NCBI RefSeq assembly: GCF_001656295.1
Contig: NZ_LXHE01000017.1
Coordinates: 62,001 to 126,000 of the forward strand
DNA: 64,000 bases
Source of the DNA: Moraxella catarrhalis
Lineage (GTDB): Bacteria; Pseudomonadota; Gammaproteobacteria; Pseudomonadales; Moraxellaceae
Reading direction: 5' to 3'
A program made the position numbers and the translations under genes. The notes beneath the pieces were generated by a model that ran no database searches, was not told the DNA's origin, and saw only the letters and a list, made by a program, of their open reading frames with translations. This document shows positions 8,484 to 18,068 of this stretch, piece after piece. The stretch's first letter is position 1, and every line of letters starts with the position of its first letter.

Positions 8484-9851
8484 CTAATCAATGAATTTAG
8501 CGACCAATGCTTCGCTGTCGGTGCGCGCATCGAGCGCCACAAGCAAAGCATAAGCACCAATGAACTTACGACTGATAAACATCATTTCTTTGGGCGGTAG
8601 GCTAAATTCGCGCGACTGCATGCCATTTTTGGCGGTATTCATCACTCTAGCATACAAATCACTGCCCGACCAAATATATAAGCCTTGCTCATCAAGATGT
8701 GTAGAATGACCGCCATACCGTTCATTAAGTGCTTGTGCATGAGCAAAAGGCTCGCAAGCCATCAAAAATACTTCTGCCATATCAGACCTCGGCTTACCGT
8801 TTAGCTGATCGAAAAAATCATAGCCTGTCATGGCAGCCATCATCTTTTGTTTGTCTTGATGATAGCCTGCGCTGATTAGTCCGCGCGCGATGCTCAAAAG
8901 ATGATCGTCAAATTGCTTGATTGCCCCAAAGTCTAATAAGATCAGTTTATCAATACCATCTTCATAGCGCACCAAATAATTACCAAAGTTAGGATCGGTT
9001 TGCATCTCGCCCCACTCAAACAGCTCGCGGATAACAATCTCAATGGCAGCCTGCCCAAGCGCATTTTTGCGGTCTTGGGGCAAGGTGGTGATGACAGGAT
9101 CATTCAGCGATACACCCGCCTCAAAGCTCATGCAGATCAATCGATTGGTGCTATAGTTATCATAAATCGTCGGCACAACATAACGCTCATCATCCGCCAA
9201 ATAACGAGCAAAACGCTTGGTGGTCTCTGCCTCAAGCTGATAATCCACTTCGCGGTGCAAAAGCTCACCGATCTCCTCAAACCAAGCATCCAAAGCTTTG
9301 GTCTGTGGTACTGCATTGGTAATCTTTAATAAATGCTTAAAAATGGATAGATCAGAATCAATCGAATCAGCTACCCCTGGATACTGTACTTTGAGCACCA
9401 CATCTTGGCCACTGAACTTATGTACAGCCTTATGAACCTGTGCCAAGCTTGCTGTACCTATGGGAGTACGCTCAATCTCAAAGTCGGCGACTTGTTCGCC
9501 AAGCTCTGCTTTGAGTGTTTCATAGATGACATGCCAAGACAGCGGAGCAGTTTGAGCATCCAATGTGTGCAGGGCATTTAGGACTTCTTTGGGTAGAAAA
9601 TGCTCGCCATATAGTGCAAGCATTTGACCGACTTTGACGACCGAACCCTTTAATTTACCAAGCTCACCGACCAAGTAATCTGCTTGCTCTTGCATTAAGG
9701 TGTGCTTAGCGATCTGTCTTTCTTCCTTGGTCATCAAAAGACCGCTCATGCTAGACTTTGCCCAATTTTTACCGATATTTAAAGAAGTTTTTGCAATCGA
9801 TAGACGACGTGAAAAAGGCGAAGTTTTGAGTTTATTCAGTGGTTGGCTCAT
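8484..9851 (-). CDS. AarF/UbiB-type ABC1 atypical kinase
   Basis: A 455-residue ABC1-family protein. It shows the KxGQ motif (LKGSVVKVGQMLA, about residue 70), the alanine-rich nucleotide loop PIGTASLAQVHKA, the lysine strand VVLKVQYPGV, the catalytic-loop equivalent DPNFGNYLV and the metal-binding DFGA. Family members support ubiquinone synthesis or other membrane-lipid-linked roles as atypical ATPases. The C-terminal transmembrane pair of E. coli UbiB is not evident, and no other ubi gene is adjacent, so I call the family and not ubiB itself. It is followed by a convergent gene and preceded by purD, which has its own terminator. Confidence 0.85.
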   Translation of the reverse strand: MSQPLNKLKTSPFSRRLSIAKTSLNIGKNWAKSSMSGLLMTKEERQIAKHTLMQEQADYLVGELGKLKGSVVKVGQMLALYGEHFLPKEVLNALHTLDAQTAPLSWHVIYETLKAELGEQVADFEIERTPIGTASLAQVHKAVHKFSGQDVVLKVQYPGVADSIDSDLSIFKHLLKITNAVPQTKALDAWFEEIGELLHREVDYQLEAETTKRFARYLADDERYVVPTIYDNYSTNRLICMSFEAGVSLNDPVITTLPQDRKNALGQAAIEIVIRELFEWGEMQTDPNFGNYLVRYEDGIDKLILLDFGAIKQFDDHLLSIARGLISAGYHQDKQKMMAAMTGYDFFDQLNGKPRSDMAEVFLMACEPFAHAQALNERYGGHSTHLDEQGLYIWSGSDLYARVMNTAKNGMQSREFSLPPKEMMFISRKFIGAYALLVALDARTDSEALVAKFID

Positions 9852-9950
9852 TGTTGTGATGCAATAAATAATATGGTTATCAATGGTTGCATTATAGCAA
9901 ATTTCTATTCATTTAACATCTGTCAAACCTAAAAGATATTTGACAAAAAC

Positions 9951-9977
9951 AAAAAAGATGGTTAAACCATCTTTTTT
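9951..9977 (-). terminator. Rho-independent terminator after purD
   Basis: An 11-bp perfect stem (AAAAAAGATGG / CCATCTTTTTT) with a 5-base loop lies 11 bases beyond the purD stop. The T-run is present on both strands, but only the minus-strand purD transcript enters it. Confidence 0.85.
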
Positions 9978-9987
9978 GTTGATTAAA

Positions 9988-11259
9988 TCAGCGTTTGATG
10001 GCACGCCAGCCGATGTCGCGGCGGTACTGCATACCATCAAATTGGATGCTCTCAATCGCTGCCAGGGCGTCTTTTTGGGCGGTTTGAATATCATCTGCCA
10101 GTGCTGTCACGCATAAAACTCGTCCACCGTCGGTAACGATGTCATTGCCTGATTTTTTGGTGCCAGCATGGAAGATTTTTAAGTGGTTCGTTTGGGTATC
10201 AAGTCCTGTAATGATATCGCCTTTGGTGCTGGATTCAGGATAGCCGCGACTTGCCAAAACCACGCCCAATGCCACTTGATCCGACCACTTAGCTTCACTT
10301 GGTAAATTTCCCAAAAGACCTGCTTCGATCAGACGGGTCAAGGAGCTTTCAAGGCGCATCATAATCGGCTGAGTCTCTGGATCGCCAAATCGGCAATTAA
10401 ACTCAATCACATAAGGGTCGCTTTGCTCATCAATCATCAGCCCTGCATACAAAAACCCTGTATAAGGCGTGCCATTGGCTTTCATCGCCTCAACGACAGG
10501 GCGAATGACACGTTCAATCACCTTATCATGCACCGCTTGTGTGACCACAGGCGCTGGCGAGTATGCGCCCATACCACCTGTGTTAGCGCCAGTGTCGCCC
10601 TCAAAAATACGCTTATGATCTTGACTGGTCGCCATCGGTAGGATGTTTTCGCCATCAATCATACAAATGAATGATGCTTCTTCACCTGATAAAAACTGCT
10701 CAATGACCACGCGGCTGCCTGCATCGCCAAATTTATTGCCATCAAGCATATCATCAATCGCATCGAAAGCCTCAGCTTCATCCATGGCGACGATCACGCC
10801 TTTACCAGCTGCTAAGCCATCTGCTTTAATGACAATGGGCGCGCCTTTTTCACGCACGTAGTTCTTGGCGGCTTCAACTTCTGTAAAGACTTGATAATAC
10901 GCTGTGGGAATACCATGTTTTTGCATGAATTCTTTGGCAAATGCTTTTGAGCCTTCAAGCTGAGCACAGTATTTTGTTGGGCCCCAAACAGCAATGCCTG
11001 CCTTGCGCAAATCATCTACCACGCCAGCAACCAGCGGCGCTTCAGGCCCAACAACGACAAATTGAATGTCATGTGATTGGCAAAATTCAATCAATGCGTT
11101 ATGATCGGCAACATCCAGATCAATATTTTGCAGTTTTGGCTCAATATCAGTGCCAGCATTACCGCGCGCAACATAGACGGTTTTGACTTCATCATCTTTT
11201 GCACAAGCCCAAGCCAAAGCGTGCTCACGACCCCCTGTGCCAAGTACCAAAATATTCAT
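9988..11259 (-). CDS. purD: Phosphoribosylamine-glycine ligase (GAR synthetase)
   Basis: Catalyses the second step of de novo purine synthesis, joining glycine to phosphoribosylamine with ATP. The 423-residue protein has the N-terminal MNILVLGTGGREHALAW, the ATP-grasp region with APIVIKADGLAAGKGVIVA, the motif HKRIFEGDTGANTGGMGAYSP, and the metal-binding EFNCRFGDPETQP. Length and motif order are normal for PurD. Two ATG codons are adjacent (11262, 11259); I prefer 11259 because GGGGGA then sits 4 bases upstream and not directly against the start. It appears to be a single-gene unit with a terminator downstream. Confidence 0.96.
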   Translation of the reverse strand: MNILVLGTGGREHALAWACAKDDEVKTVYVARGNAGTDIEPKLQNIDLDVADHNALIEFCQSHDIQFVVVGPEAPLVAGVVDDLRKAGIAVWGPTKYCAQLEGSKAFAKEFMQKHGIPTAYYQVFTEVEAAKNYVREKGAPIVIKADGLAAGKGVIVAMDEAEAFDAIDDMLDGNKFGDAGSRVVIEQFLSGEEASFICMIDGENILPMATSQDHKRIFEGDTGANTGGMGAYSPAPVVTQAVHDKVIERVIRPVVEAMKANGTPYTGFLYAGLMIDEQSDPYVIEFNCRFGDPETQPIMMRLESSLTRLIEAGLLGNLPSEAKWSDQVALGVVLASRGYPESSTKGDIITGLDTQTNHLKIFHAGTKKSGNDIVTDGGRVLCVTALADDIQTAQKDALAAIESIQFDGMQYRRDIGWRAIKR

Positions 11260-11333
11260 CATTCCCCCAGTGATTTGCTAAGAAATTGGCGCTTATTGTA
11301 ACAAAAATTTGGAAGATCGCCAATGAAGTTATG

Positions 11334-11359
11334 AAAAAAAGCGCCAGTTGTTTTGACGC
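11334..11359 (-). terminator. Weak terminator after the FAH-family gene
   Basis: Read on the minus strand, GCGTC and GGCGC form a 5-bp stem (one G-T pair) around a 9-base loop, followed directly by seven Ts. It begins 7 bases past the stop codon. The stem is short, so termination may be partial. Confidence 0.5.
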
Positions 11360-11366
11360 ATGATGG

Positions 11367-11999
11367 TTAGGCGATATGGATGGTGTATGACTCTGCATCA
11401 AGCCGAGCGACGAGCGTATCACCACTGACGAGCCTGCCAACACCTTTGGGCGTGCCTGTATAAATGATGTCACCTTGACGCAAGCCAAACTTTTCATGCA
11501 AAAAATTTAATTGATAAGCTATATCAAATAAAAGCTTATCTGTGCTATCGTCTTGACGGATATCACCATTGACCGTCAGTGATATCTGATGCATTGTTGG
11601 TATGCCTTTGGTTAAAATGGATAACCACGCACCATCGCGAAAGCCTTTGGCGGTCGTCCATGGCATGCCTTTGGCTTTTAGATGACTTTGGACATCGCGC
11701 GCTGTCAAATCAAGCCCAATCCCATATCCTGCAATACAGCTTAGATCAGGGATTTGGTCATCTGCCACATCTTGATTGATATAAACAACCAGCTCAACTT
11801 CATGATGGATATCTTCTGAATAATTTGGCAGTCTTAAAGTGTCATCTGTACTCAAAGCTGTGGTCGGCTTTAAAAAGACCAAAGGCTCCCCAGTGGGCAC
11901 ATTGCCAAGCTCACTGATATGCTCAGCATAGCTACGACCAATACAGTAAATGTTATTGACAGGGGCGGTGCTACCATCTTTAAATATGACGTGCTTCAT
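11367..11999 (-). CDS. Fumarylacetoacetate hydrolase (FAH) family protein
   Basis: A 210-residue FAH-fold protein of the short type. It has NIYCIGRSYAEH at the N terminus, the metal-ligand block HHEVELVVYI, the GYGIGLDLTARD motif, KGFRDGAWLS, and the C-terminal GDIIYTGTPKGVGRLVSGD. Family members act as acylpyruvases, oxaloacetate tautomerases or decarboxylases, or ring-cleavage hydrolases; the sequence does not decide which. I start at the ATG (11999) and not the in-frame TTG at 12011 because that TTG is itself part of the TGAGGA ribosome site. No catabolic genes lie nearby, which favours a housekeeping role. Confidence 0.85.
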   Translation of the reverse strand: MKHVIFKDGSTAPVNNIYCIGRSYAEHISELGNVPTGEPLVFLKPTTALSTDDTLRLPNYSEDIHHEVELVVYINQDVADDQIPDLSCIAGYGIGLDLTARDVQSHLKAKGMPWTTAKGFRDGAWLSILTKGIPTMHQISLTVNGDIRQDDSTDKLLFDIAYQLNFLHEKFGLRQGDIIYTGTPKGVGRLVSGDTLVARLDAESYTIHIA

Positions 12000-12106
12000 A
12001 AAAATCCTCAACGGTTTTGTCGGCAGTTTTTACCAAATTATAGTAGCAATATCGATCCATCGAATCAATCTTCAATTACCCAGATGAGTCATTAAGATCA
12101 TCAAAA

Positions 12107-13096
12107 CTATGAGCGGCAGTGATCACTGATCAGTCCTGTCAGATAAGGGTAGTAATAGTTTGGTAAGTCATGCCCCATGCCGCTGACCAGCACAAAGCGA
12201 GCGTTTGGGATGACTTTGGCAAGAAATTTACCATGGCTTGGTGCGACCAAACCGTCTTTGTCGCCATGAATTACTAACGTGTTCGCGCGGATCTGCTTGG
12301 TGAAGCGCAATATCGAACCTGATGCCAAAATGGCGGTCAGCTGCTGCGAGACACCCAATGGATGAAAATTTCTTTGGTAGCGCTTTTCGGCGATGGCGCG
12401 CGTACCTTTGATGTCTAAATGCCCAGGCGATCCGACCGCCGTCATAAACCATACGCTATGACGCACCATATCTCTTTCAGAATGACTTTCGGGGCGACGG
12501 ACAAATGTCATAAACTGTTTGGGATTTGGCGGTCTTAAAAATGCCCGATTGGATGTAGAAAATAGCAGTACTAAATTTTTGATATATTTGGGATAACGCG
12601 CTGCGACGATTTGTGCGATCATGCCACCCATCGAAGCCCCAACAAGATTGACATCGCTAAGCTGCATGGTCTTGATCAGCCGTGCCACATCTTCTGCCAT
12701 ATCTGTCAGCGTATAGGCGACTTGCTCCGAGCGATTGGACAGACCTGTCTGCATTTTTAGCATCATTTTAAAGGTGTTCAGTCTGGGCAGCCCATCAATT
12801 TGGATTTTACTTGATAAGCCTGTATCACGATTATCAAAGCGTATGACAAAAAATCCAGCGTCCATAAACAGCTTTAAAAATTGGTCAGACCAAAACATCA
12901 TCTGTGAGCCAAGACCTGTAATAAAGATCATCGGTGGATGCATGGGGTTGCCACCTGCTTCCACACAAAGCTCAATGCCTTCACCGATATCAATGATGGC
13001 TTGAAATAGATGTTCTGACAGATCAGAAGGATACCAGTGAATATCCCCAAATCTTTGCCAGCTGTCGGGTGGTGTCATAGGGCGATTGGTGCTCAT
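12107..13096 (-). CDS. Alpha/beta-fold hydrolase
   Basis: A 329-residue alpha/beta hydrolase. The oxyanion region is FITGLGSQMMFWSDQF, the nucleophile elbow is GASMGG, the acid is in VIHGDKDGLV, and the catalytic histidine is in SGMGHDLP. No signal peptide is evident, so it is likely cytoplasmic. The substrate is unknown; similar proteins are annotated loosely as esterases. It starts 6 bases after the rubredoxin stop codon, so the two are probably cotranscribed, which could tie it to an oxidative pathway, but this is only suggestive. Confidence 0.82.
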   Translation of the reverse strand: MSTNRPMTPPDSWQRFGDIHWYPSDLSEHLFQAIIDIGEGIELCVEAGGNPMHPPMIFITGLGSQMMFWSDQFLKLFMDAGFFVIRFDNRDTGLSSKIQIDGLPRLNTFKMMLKMQTGLSNRSEQVAYTLTDMAEDVARLIKTMQLSDVNLVGASMGGMIAQIVAARYPKYIKNLVLLFSTSNRAFLRPPNPKQFMTFVRRPESHSERDMVRHSVWFMTAVGSPGHLDIKGTRAIAEKRYQRNFHPLGVSQQLTAILASGSILRFTKQIRANTLVIHGDKDGLVAPSHGKFLAKVIPNARFVLVSGMGHDLPNYYYPYLTGLISDHCRS

Positions 13097-13102
13097 GATG
13101 GC

Positions 13103-13267
13103 TTAGATTTCTACCATTTCAAAGTCTTCTTTGCCGACGCCGCACTCAGGGCAAAGCCAGTCATCAGGCACATCTTCCCAGCGCGTACCAGGCGCAAGCC
13201 CTTCTTCAGGGCAGCCCAGCGCTTCGTCATAAATCCAGCCGCATACGATACATTGATATTTTTTCAT
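13103..13267 (-). CDS. rubA: Rubredoxin
   Basis: A 54-residue one-iron electron carrier. The two iron-binding knuckles are CIVCGW (near residue 5) and CPECGVGK (near 38), with the usual aromatic and acidic residues between them ([12 protein letters not shown]). I chose the internal ATG giving [11 protein letters not shown] because it matches rubredoxin length and has AAAGGTGAT upstream; a longer in-frame opening to 13318 is unlikely. In relatives rubredoxins pass electrons to alkane hydroxylases or detoxify oxygen; neither partner is visible here. Confidence 0.93.
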   Translation of the reverse strand: MKKYQCIVCGWIYDEALGCPEEGLAPGTRWEDVPDDWLCPECGVGKEDFEMVEI

Positions 13268-13419
13268 AATCACCTTTGACCTTAAAAAGTCCACCAAATC
13301 CCATAAAGGCTTGATCATTGGGTAAATAAAATATTCAATTAGTTTACAGATGTATCGAATTTTTGCAAGTAAAATTTGTGATTTATGAAAATAATTTGAT
13401 CAAATCTCAATTTTTGCAC

Positions 13420-13446
13420 AAAAAAGCTAAGCGGATCATGTAGCTT
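13420..13446 (-). terminator. Probable terminator after tal
   Basis: On the minus strand AAGCTA pairs with TAGCTT across a loop of about 11-15 bases, followed by a short T-run. It lies about 24 bases past the tal stop codon. The stem is modest. Confidence 0.45.
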
Positions 13447-13469
13447 AAATAACTAAAAGCGTGCCAAAA

Positions 13470-14384
13470 TCAGCGATCCAAAAGCTGCTTGGCAAGCGTT
13501 TGTCTTGCACCAATAAACCCCTCAATACCTTTGAGTAGTAGTGCATTAAGCGGATGACCATCTTGCTTAGCCATAAAGCTGCTTTGGCTTAAAGGCTCAG
13601 GCTTTTCGATGATTAAATCGCTTGGTGTTAGCATGCGGGAGACCTTTTGACTACTTTGAGAGAGCTCATCTAATAAGGCAGGCGAGATGGTTAAAAGATC
13701 ACATCCTGCCAATGCGATGATTTGATCAATGCTGCGAAAACTGGCGCCCATCACTTGTGTGGCATAGCCATGTGATTTATAAAATTGATAAATATGTTTC
13801 ACAGAATTGACACCCATATCTTCGCTGACAGGGATGGATTCTCGGCTTTCGTGCGCTTTTTGCCAATCGGTGATACGCCCAACAAAAGGAGAGATCAAAG
13901 TTACGCCAGCGTCGGCACAGGCGCGCGCTTGGATATCGGTAAATAATAAAGTCAAATTGCAATGAATGCCTTGTTTTTCAAGGAATTGGGCAGCCTGAAT
14001 GCCTTCATAGGTGGCTGCAATTTTGATCAGTACACGATTAGGATCTACCCCAGCAGCGACATAGCGATCGATATAGTCAAGCGCCTTATCGACCGTGCCT
14101 TGGGTGTCAAACGACAAGCGCGCATCCACTTCTGTTGAGACGCGTCCTGAAATGCGCTCACTGATTTGCGCACCAAGCAGTACGGTGAGTGTATCAATGG
14201 CAGCGTCCACATCCATCCCTTGAATTTGCTGTACCAGTTCAGCATTTTCGCCACCACTAAAAGCGGCGGTAATCAAACTGGGATTGGTCGTAGCATCGAC
14301 AGGCTTTAGCCGTGTGATGGCGCCCAAATCGCCTGTATCGGCGACGATGGTGGTGTATTGTGCTAATTGTTCTAAGCTGTTCAT
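13470..14384 (-). CDS. tal: Transaldolase
   Basis: Non-oxidative pentose phosphate pathway: transfers a dihydroxyacetone unit between sedoheptulose 7-phosphate and glyceraldehyde 3-phosphate. The 304-residue protein shows the N-terminal MNSLEQLAQYTTIVADTGD, the signature VDATTNPSLI, the Schiff-base lysine in RVLIKIAATYEG, CNLTLLF, and ISPFVGRITDW. The start at 14384 (MNSLEQ) matches the family. The frame continues 27 codons further upstream but that stretch has no family resemblance. It is transcribed away from pheA. Confidence 0.93.
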   Translation of the reverse strand: MNSLEQLAQYTTIVADTGDLGAITRLKPVDATTNPSLITAAFSGGENAELVQQIQGMDVDAAIDTLTVLLGAQISERISGRVSTEVDARLSFDTQGTVDKALDYIDRYVAAGVDPNRVLIKIAATYEGIQAAQFLEKQGIHCNLTLLFTDIQARACADAGVTLISPFVGRITDWQKAHESRESIPVSEDMGVNSVKHIYQFYKSHGYATQVMGASFRSIDQIIALAGCDLLTISPALLDELSQSSQKVSRMLTPSDLIIEKPEPLSQSSFMAKQDGHPLNALLLKGIEGFIGARQTLAKQLLDR

Positions 14385-14587
14385 TTTGGTCTCTGATTTG
14401 TTGTCAAGTTTGCCACAAATTAGCACACTTGACGGTATTAGGCTAGAAATTTTTGCTGGCGTCATCTAAATTTCATCTAAAAATTATTCGATATCAGATA
14501 TAAAATAAAGTTTGATAAAATCACTACAACTAAGCTTTAAAATCGTGTATCATTAGCCATATTTTAATGCGTATAAGGAATGCCATC

Positions 14588-15700
14588 ATGAGCGAAACCA
14601 CCCAGGCTTTGCCTGTTAATACTGATGAAATCAAAGGCTATCGTGCCCAAATTGATGCCATTGATGAGCAAATTCAAACGCTCATCAATGAGCGTGCCAA
14701 AGTCGCTCAGCAGGTGGCGGTCGCCAAAAAAAATCACGAAAATCATCCGATTTTTTATCGTCCTGAGCGAGAAGCTCAAGTATTAAAATCAGTGATGGCG
14801 CGTAATGAAGGTCCGCTGTCTGGCGAAAAGATGGCGCGCCTATTTCGTGAAATTATGTCGGTATGCCTTGAGCTTGAAGCCCCACAAAAAGTAGCTTTTT
14901 TGGGACCCGTTGGGACATTTACCCATGCAGCTGCATTAAAGCACTTTGGTAAAGCAGCAACCACAGTGTCTTTGACGACCATTACTGATGTGTTCCGTGA
15001 AGTTGAAGCAGGCAGTGCAATGTATGGCGTGGTGCCAGTTGAGAACTCATCAGAAGGCGTGGTGAATCATACGCTGGATGCTTTTCTTAGCTCCAGTCTA
15101 AAAATCATCGGTGAGGTGGAGCTGCCGATTCATCATAATTTCTTGGTGGCGGAGCATACGCGCGTTGAGAGCTTAAGCCGAATTTATAGTCATCAGCAGG
15201 CTTTGGCACAGTGTCGCCACTGGCTGGATGTCAATTTCCCAAATGTTGAGCGCGTAGCGGTTTCATCCAATGGTGAGGCAGCTCGTCGCCTTCAAAATGA
15301 ATGGCACTCAGCAGCCATCGCAGGGGATGTGGCAGTAGCAGAGTATGGGCTGCATAAGCTGTATGAAAATATCGAAGACAATCCAGGTAATACCACCAGA
15401 TTTTTGATTATTGGTCGAGAAGACATCGCACCTTCTGGTCAAGATAAGACCTCAATCATGGTCTCAAGCCCAGATAAAGCTGGTGCGCTGATTGAGATTT
15501 TGGAGCCTTTGCGCCGTCATGGGGTATCGATGACCAGTATCGAGACACGCCCTGAGCGCCCAAATAAATGGGCTTATGTATTTTTCATTGACATGAATGG
15601 TCATATCGAAGATGAGCATGTAGCTGCTGCGATCGAAGATATCAGACCGCTCGTCAAGGATTTGCGAGTGCTAGGCTCTTATCCAAAGGCTGTTTTATAA
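14588..15700 (+). CDS. pheA: Chorismate mutase / prephenate dehydratase (P-protein)
   Basis: Converts chorismate to prephenate and then to phenylpyruvate for phenylalanine synthesis. The 370-residue protein has an N-terminal AroQ-type mutase domain (IDAIDEQIQTLINERAKVAQ), a dehydratase domain starting VAFLGPVGTFTHAAA and containing the GNTTRF motif, and a C-terminal ACT regulatory domain (GALIEILEPLRRHGVSMTS, then IETRP), the phenylalanine-binding site in homologues. The ATG at 14588 has AAGGAA about 9 bases upstream. tyrA-aroA follows after 18 bases, so the two form an aromatic amino acid operon. Confidence 0.95.
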   Translation: MSETTQALPVNTDEIKGYRAQIDAIDEQIQTLINERAKVAQQVAVAKKNHENHPIFYRPEREAQVLKSVMARNEGPLSGEKMARLFREIMSVCLELEAPQKVAFLGPVGTFTHAAALKHFGKAATTVSLTTITDVFREVEAGSAMYGVVPVENSSEGVVNHTLDAFLSSSLKIIGEVELPIHHNFLVAEHTRVESLSRIYSHQQALAQCRHWLDVNFPNVERVAVSSNGEAARRLQNEWHSAAIAGDVAVAEYGLHKLYENIEDNPGNTTRFLIIGREDIAPSGQDKTSIMVSSPDKAGALIEILEPLRRHGVSMTSIETRPERPNKWAYVFFIDMNGHIEDEHVAAAIEDIRPLVKDLRVLGSYPKAVL

Positions 15701-15718
15701 ATTTTAAAATAACAGCGC

Positions 15719-18034
15719 ATGGAAAATCCAATGGATAATACAAAAAAGCCGATGTTTGAGCGATTGTGCGTGATCGGTCTGGGGCTGATTGGTGCATCGT
15801 TTGTGCAAGCGGTGCATAATGCCAATCATCGGCTTGATACCCCTTTGGTTGGCCAAATCACAGCCGCAGATACCAACCAAAAAAGCATCGATGATGCGCT
15901 GGCAGCAGGCGTGATTTCAAGTGGCAGTACGGATGTTTTGAGTGCAGTTGTCGGCTGTGATTTGGTATTGATTGCTACGCCTGTCAAAAGCATTTATCCA
16001 ATCATGAAACTGCTAAAGCACGCAATAGATTTGGGTGCTTTACCAACTCATGCCATCATCACAGATGTGGGCAGCACCAAAGTATCAGTTGCTAAAGCCG
16101 CTGATGAGATTTTTGGTGCGCACCATCATTTTATTGGCGGGCATCCGATTGCGGGTGCAGAGAGATCGGGGTTTGATGCACGAAACGGCGAGCTTTTTGT
16201 ACAGCATAAGCTGATTTTATGCCCAAGCGCTGACAGTCAGGCAAGTGATCTTGGCAAGATCACCAAAATATGGCAAGCGATCGGTGCCGAGGTCATACAA
16301 ATGAGTGCATCACGCCATGATGAGATTTTGGCTTATACCAGTCATTTGCCGCATTTGCTTGCTTTTAGTTTGACGCATCAGTTAGCCAGTCATGACGATA
16401 ATTTGGATATTTTTCGTTATGCAGCGGGCGGATTTAGGGATTTTAGCCGTATTGCTGCCAGTCATCCGGTGATGTGGCATGATATTTTTATCGCTAATAA
16501 GCCTGCGCTTTTAAATTCATTGGATGAATTTGTGAGTCATTTACAAGAGTTTCGCCAAATCATCGATCAAGAAGACTCTGAACAATTACTCGATTGGCTC
16601 GCCACCGCGCGCCATGCTCGTCGTCATTTTGGGCATATGCTCGCCAAAAAACCAATGCACAAACCTAATATTGTTATTACTCCAGATGCCATCAAGGATA
16701 CTATTATGAGTCAAAGTTATCACATTCGACCACAAAACGCCATCTCAGGCGTGATTAGCGTACCAGGGGATAAGTCGATTTCGCACCGCTCAATCATGTT
16801 TGGCTCTCTGGCTGATGGTGTCACTCATGTAACAGGATTTTTGCAGGGCGAAGATGCGCTAGCGACGCTACAAGCGTTTGCTGATATGGGTGTTAAAATT
16901 GAGCGAGATGGCGATAAAGTCACCATTTATGGTGTCGGTATCGATGGTCTAAAAGCGCCAAAAGCCCCACTTTATATGGGTAACTCAGGCACCAGTATGC
17001 GTCTGTTGGCAGGTATTTTATCCGCCCAAGCCTTTGACAGCGTGATGACAGGCGATGTCAGTTTGTCTAAGCGTCCAATGGAGCGAGTGGCTGCACCACT
17101 GCGCGATATGGGCGCCAAAATCCAATCAACAGGCGAAAAAGGCACAGCGCCATTATCCATTACAGGCTCACAAACCCTACATGGCATCGATTATCAGCTG
17201 CCTGTCGCTTCTGCCCAAATTAAATCTTGTCTAATTTTGGCAAGTCTGTGGGCTGAGGGGACAACCACCATCACCGAGCCAGAAGTGAGCCGAGATCATA
17301 CCGAGCGTATGCTAAATGCCTTTGGCTATCCTGTGCAAGTTGATGGGCGTAAAATCAGCGTGACGGGCGGCGGCAGGCTGACAGCTGCAGATATTATTGT
17401 GCCAGCAGATATCTCCAGTGCGGCATTTTTTATGGTGCTGGGTGCGATTGGTGGCGGTGAAGGGCTGACCATTGAAAAAGTGGGCATGAACCCAACGCGC
17501 ACAGGCGTCATTGATATTTTAAAATTGATGGGCGCCGATATCACAGTGGCGAACGAAACCGTGGTGGGCGGCGAGCCGATTGCTGATATTACGGTACGAC
17601 CTTCTGATTTGCATGGCATTGACATACCAGAGCATCTGGTGCCGCTTGCGATTGATGAATTTCCTGTATTATTCATCGCGGCAAGCTGTGCCCATGGCGT
17701 TACCAAGCTGACTGGCGCAAAAGAGCTGAGAGTCAAAGAGTCAGATCGCATCCAAGTGATGGCAGATGGCTTGGCAACGCTTGGCGTTGATTCTGAAGTG
17801 CTAGAAGACGGTATTATTATCCAAGGTAAAGGTATCCAAGGTGAGAAAAATGCCATCTTTGGCGGTGGTGTGATTGAGAGTCATCATGATCATCGAATCG
17901 CGATGAGTTTTGCGGTGGCAAGCAGCCGTGCCACAGATGACATCATCATTCAGGGCACCGAAACGGTCAATACCAGTTTCCCAAATTTTGCCGAACTTGC
18001 CAATCGCGTCGGTCTTTCGATTGAAGTAAAATAA
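15719..18034 (+). CDS. tyrA-aroA: Fused prephenate dehydrogenase / EPSP synthase
   Basis: A 771-residue bifunctional protein joining the tyrosine branch and the shikimate pathway. Residues about 13-315 form TyrA, with NAD-binding VIGLGLIGASF and HPIAGAERSG. Residues 330-771 form AroA, with VPGDKSISHRSIMFGSLA, LYMGNSGTSMRLL, SKRPMERVAAPLRDMGA and the late ESHHDHRIAMSFAVA. The AroA half resembles class II enzymes in its N-terminal motif but keeps glycine in GNSGT. An internal ATG at residue 330 (16706) begins the AroA part and could be a secondary start. The fusion is known in pseudomonads and Moraxellaceae. A second ATG at 15731 has a better ribosome site (GGAAAA) and may be the true start. 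Confidence 0.95.
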   Translation: MENPMDNTKKPMFERLCVIGLGLIGASFVQAVHNANHRLDTPLVGQITAADTNQKSIDDALAAGVISSGSTDVLSAVVGCDLVLIATPVKSIYPIMKLLKHAIDLGALPTHAIITDVGSTKVSVAKAADEIFGAHHHFIGGHPIAGAERSGFDARNGELFVQHKLILCPSADSQASDLGKITKIWQAIGAEVIQMSASRHDEILAYTSHLPHLLAFSLTHQLASHDDNLDIFRYAAGGFRDFSRIAASHPVMWHDIFIANKPALLNSLDEFVSHLQEFRQIIDQEDSEQLLDWLATARHARRHFGHMLAKKPMHKPNIVITPDAIKDTIMSQSYHIRPQNAISGVISVPGDKSISHRSIMFGSLADGVTHVTGFLQGEDALATLQAFADMGVKIERDGDKVTIYGVGIDGLKAPKAPLYMGNSGTSMRLLAGILSAQAFDSVMTGDVSLSKRPMERVAAPLRDMGAKIQSTGEKGTAPLSITGSQTLHGIDYQLPVASAQIKSCLILASLWAEGTTTITEPEVSRDHTERMLNAFGYPVQVDGRKISVTGGGRLTAADIIVPADISSAAFFMVLGAIGGGEGLTIEKVGMNPTRTGVIDILKLMGADITVANETVVGGEPIADITVRPSDLHGIDIPEHLVPLAIDEFPVLFIAASCAHGVTKLTGAKELRVKESDRIQVMADGLATLGVDSEVLEDGIIIQGKGIQGEKNAIFGGGVIESHHDHRIAMSFAVASSRATDDIIIQGTETVNTSFPNFAELANRVGLSIEVK

Positions 18035-18068
18035 TCCATTCGCTGATTGGTCGATAACGGTAATCTCT

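Noticed and set aside
15719-18034. EPSP synthase with class II-type motif taken as a sign of glyphosate tolerance
   Set aside because: The GNSGT segment keeps the glycine whose replacement by alanine gives tolerance in CP4-type enzymes, so tolerance is not supported.
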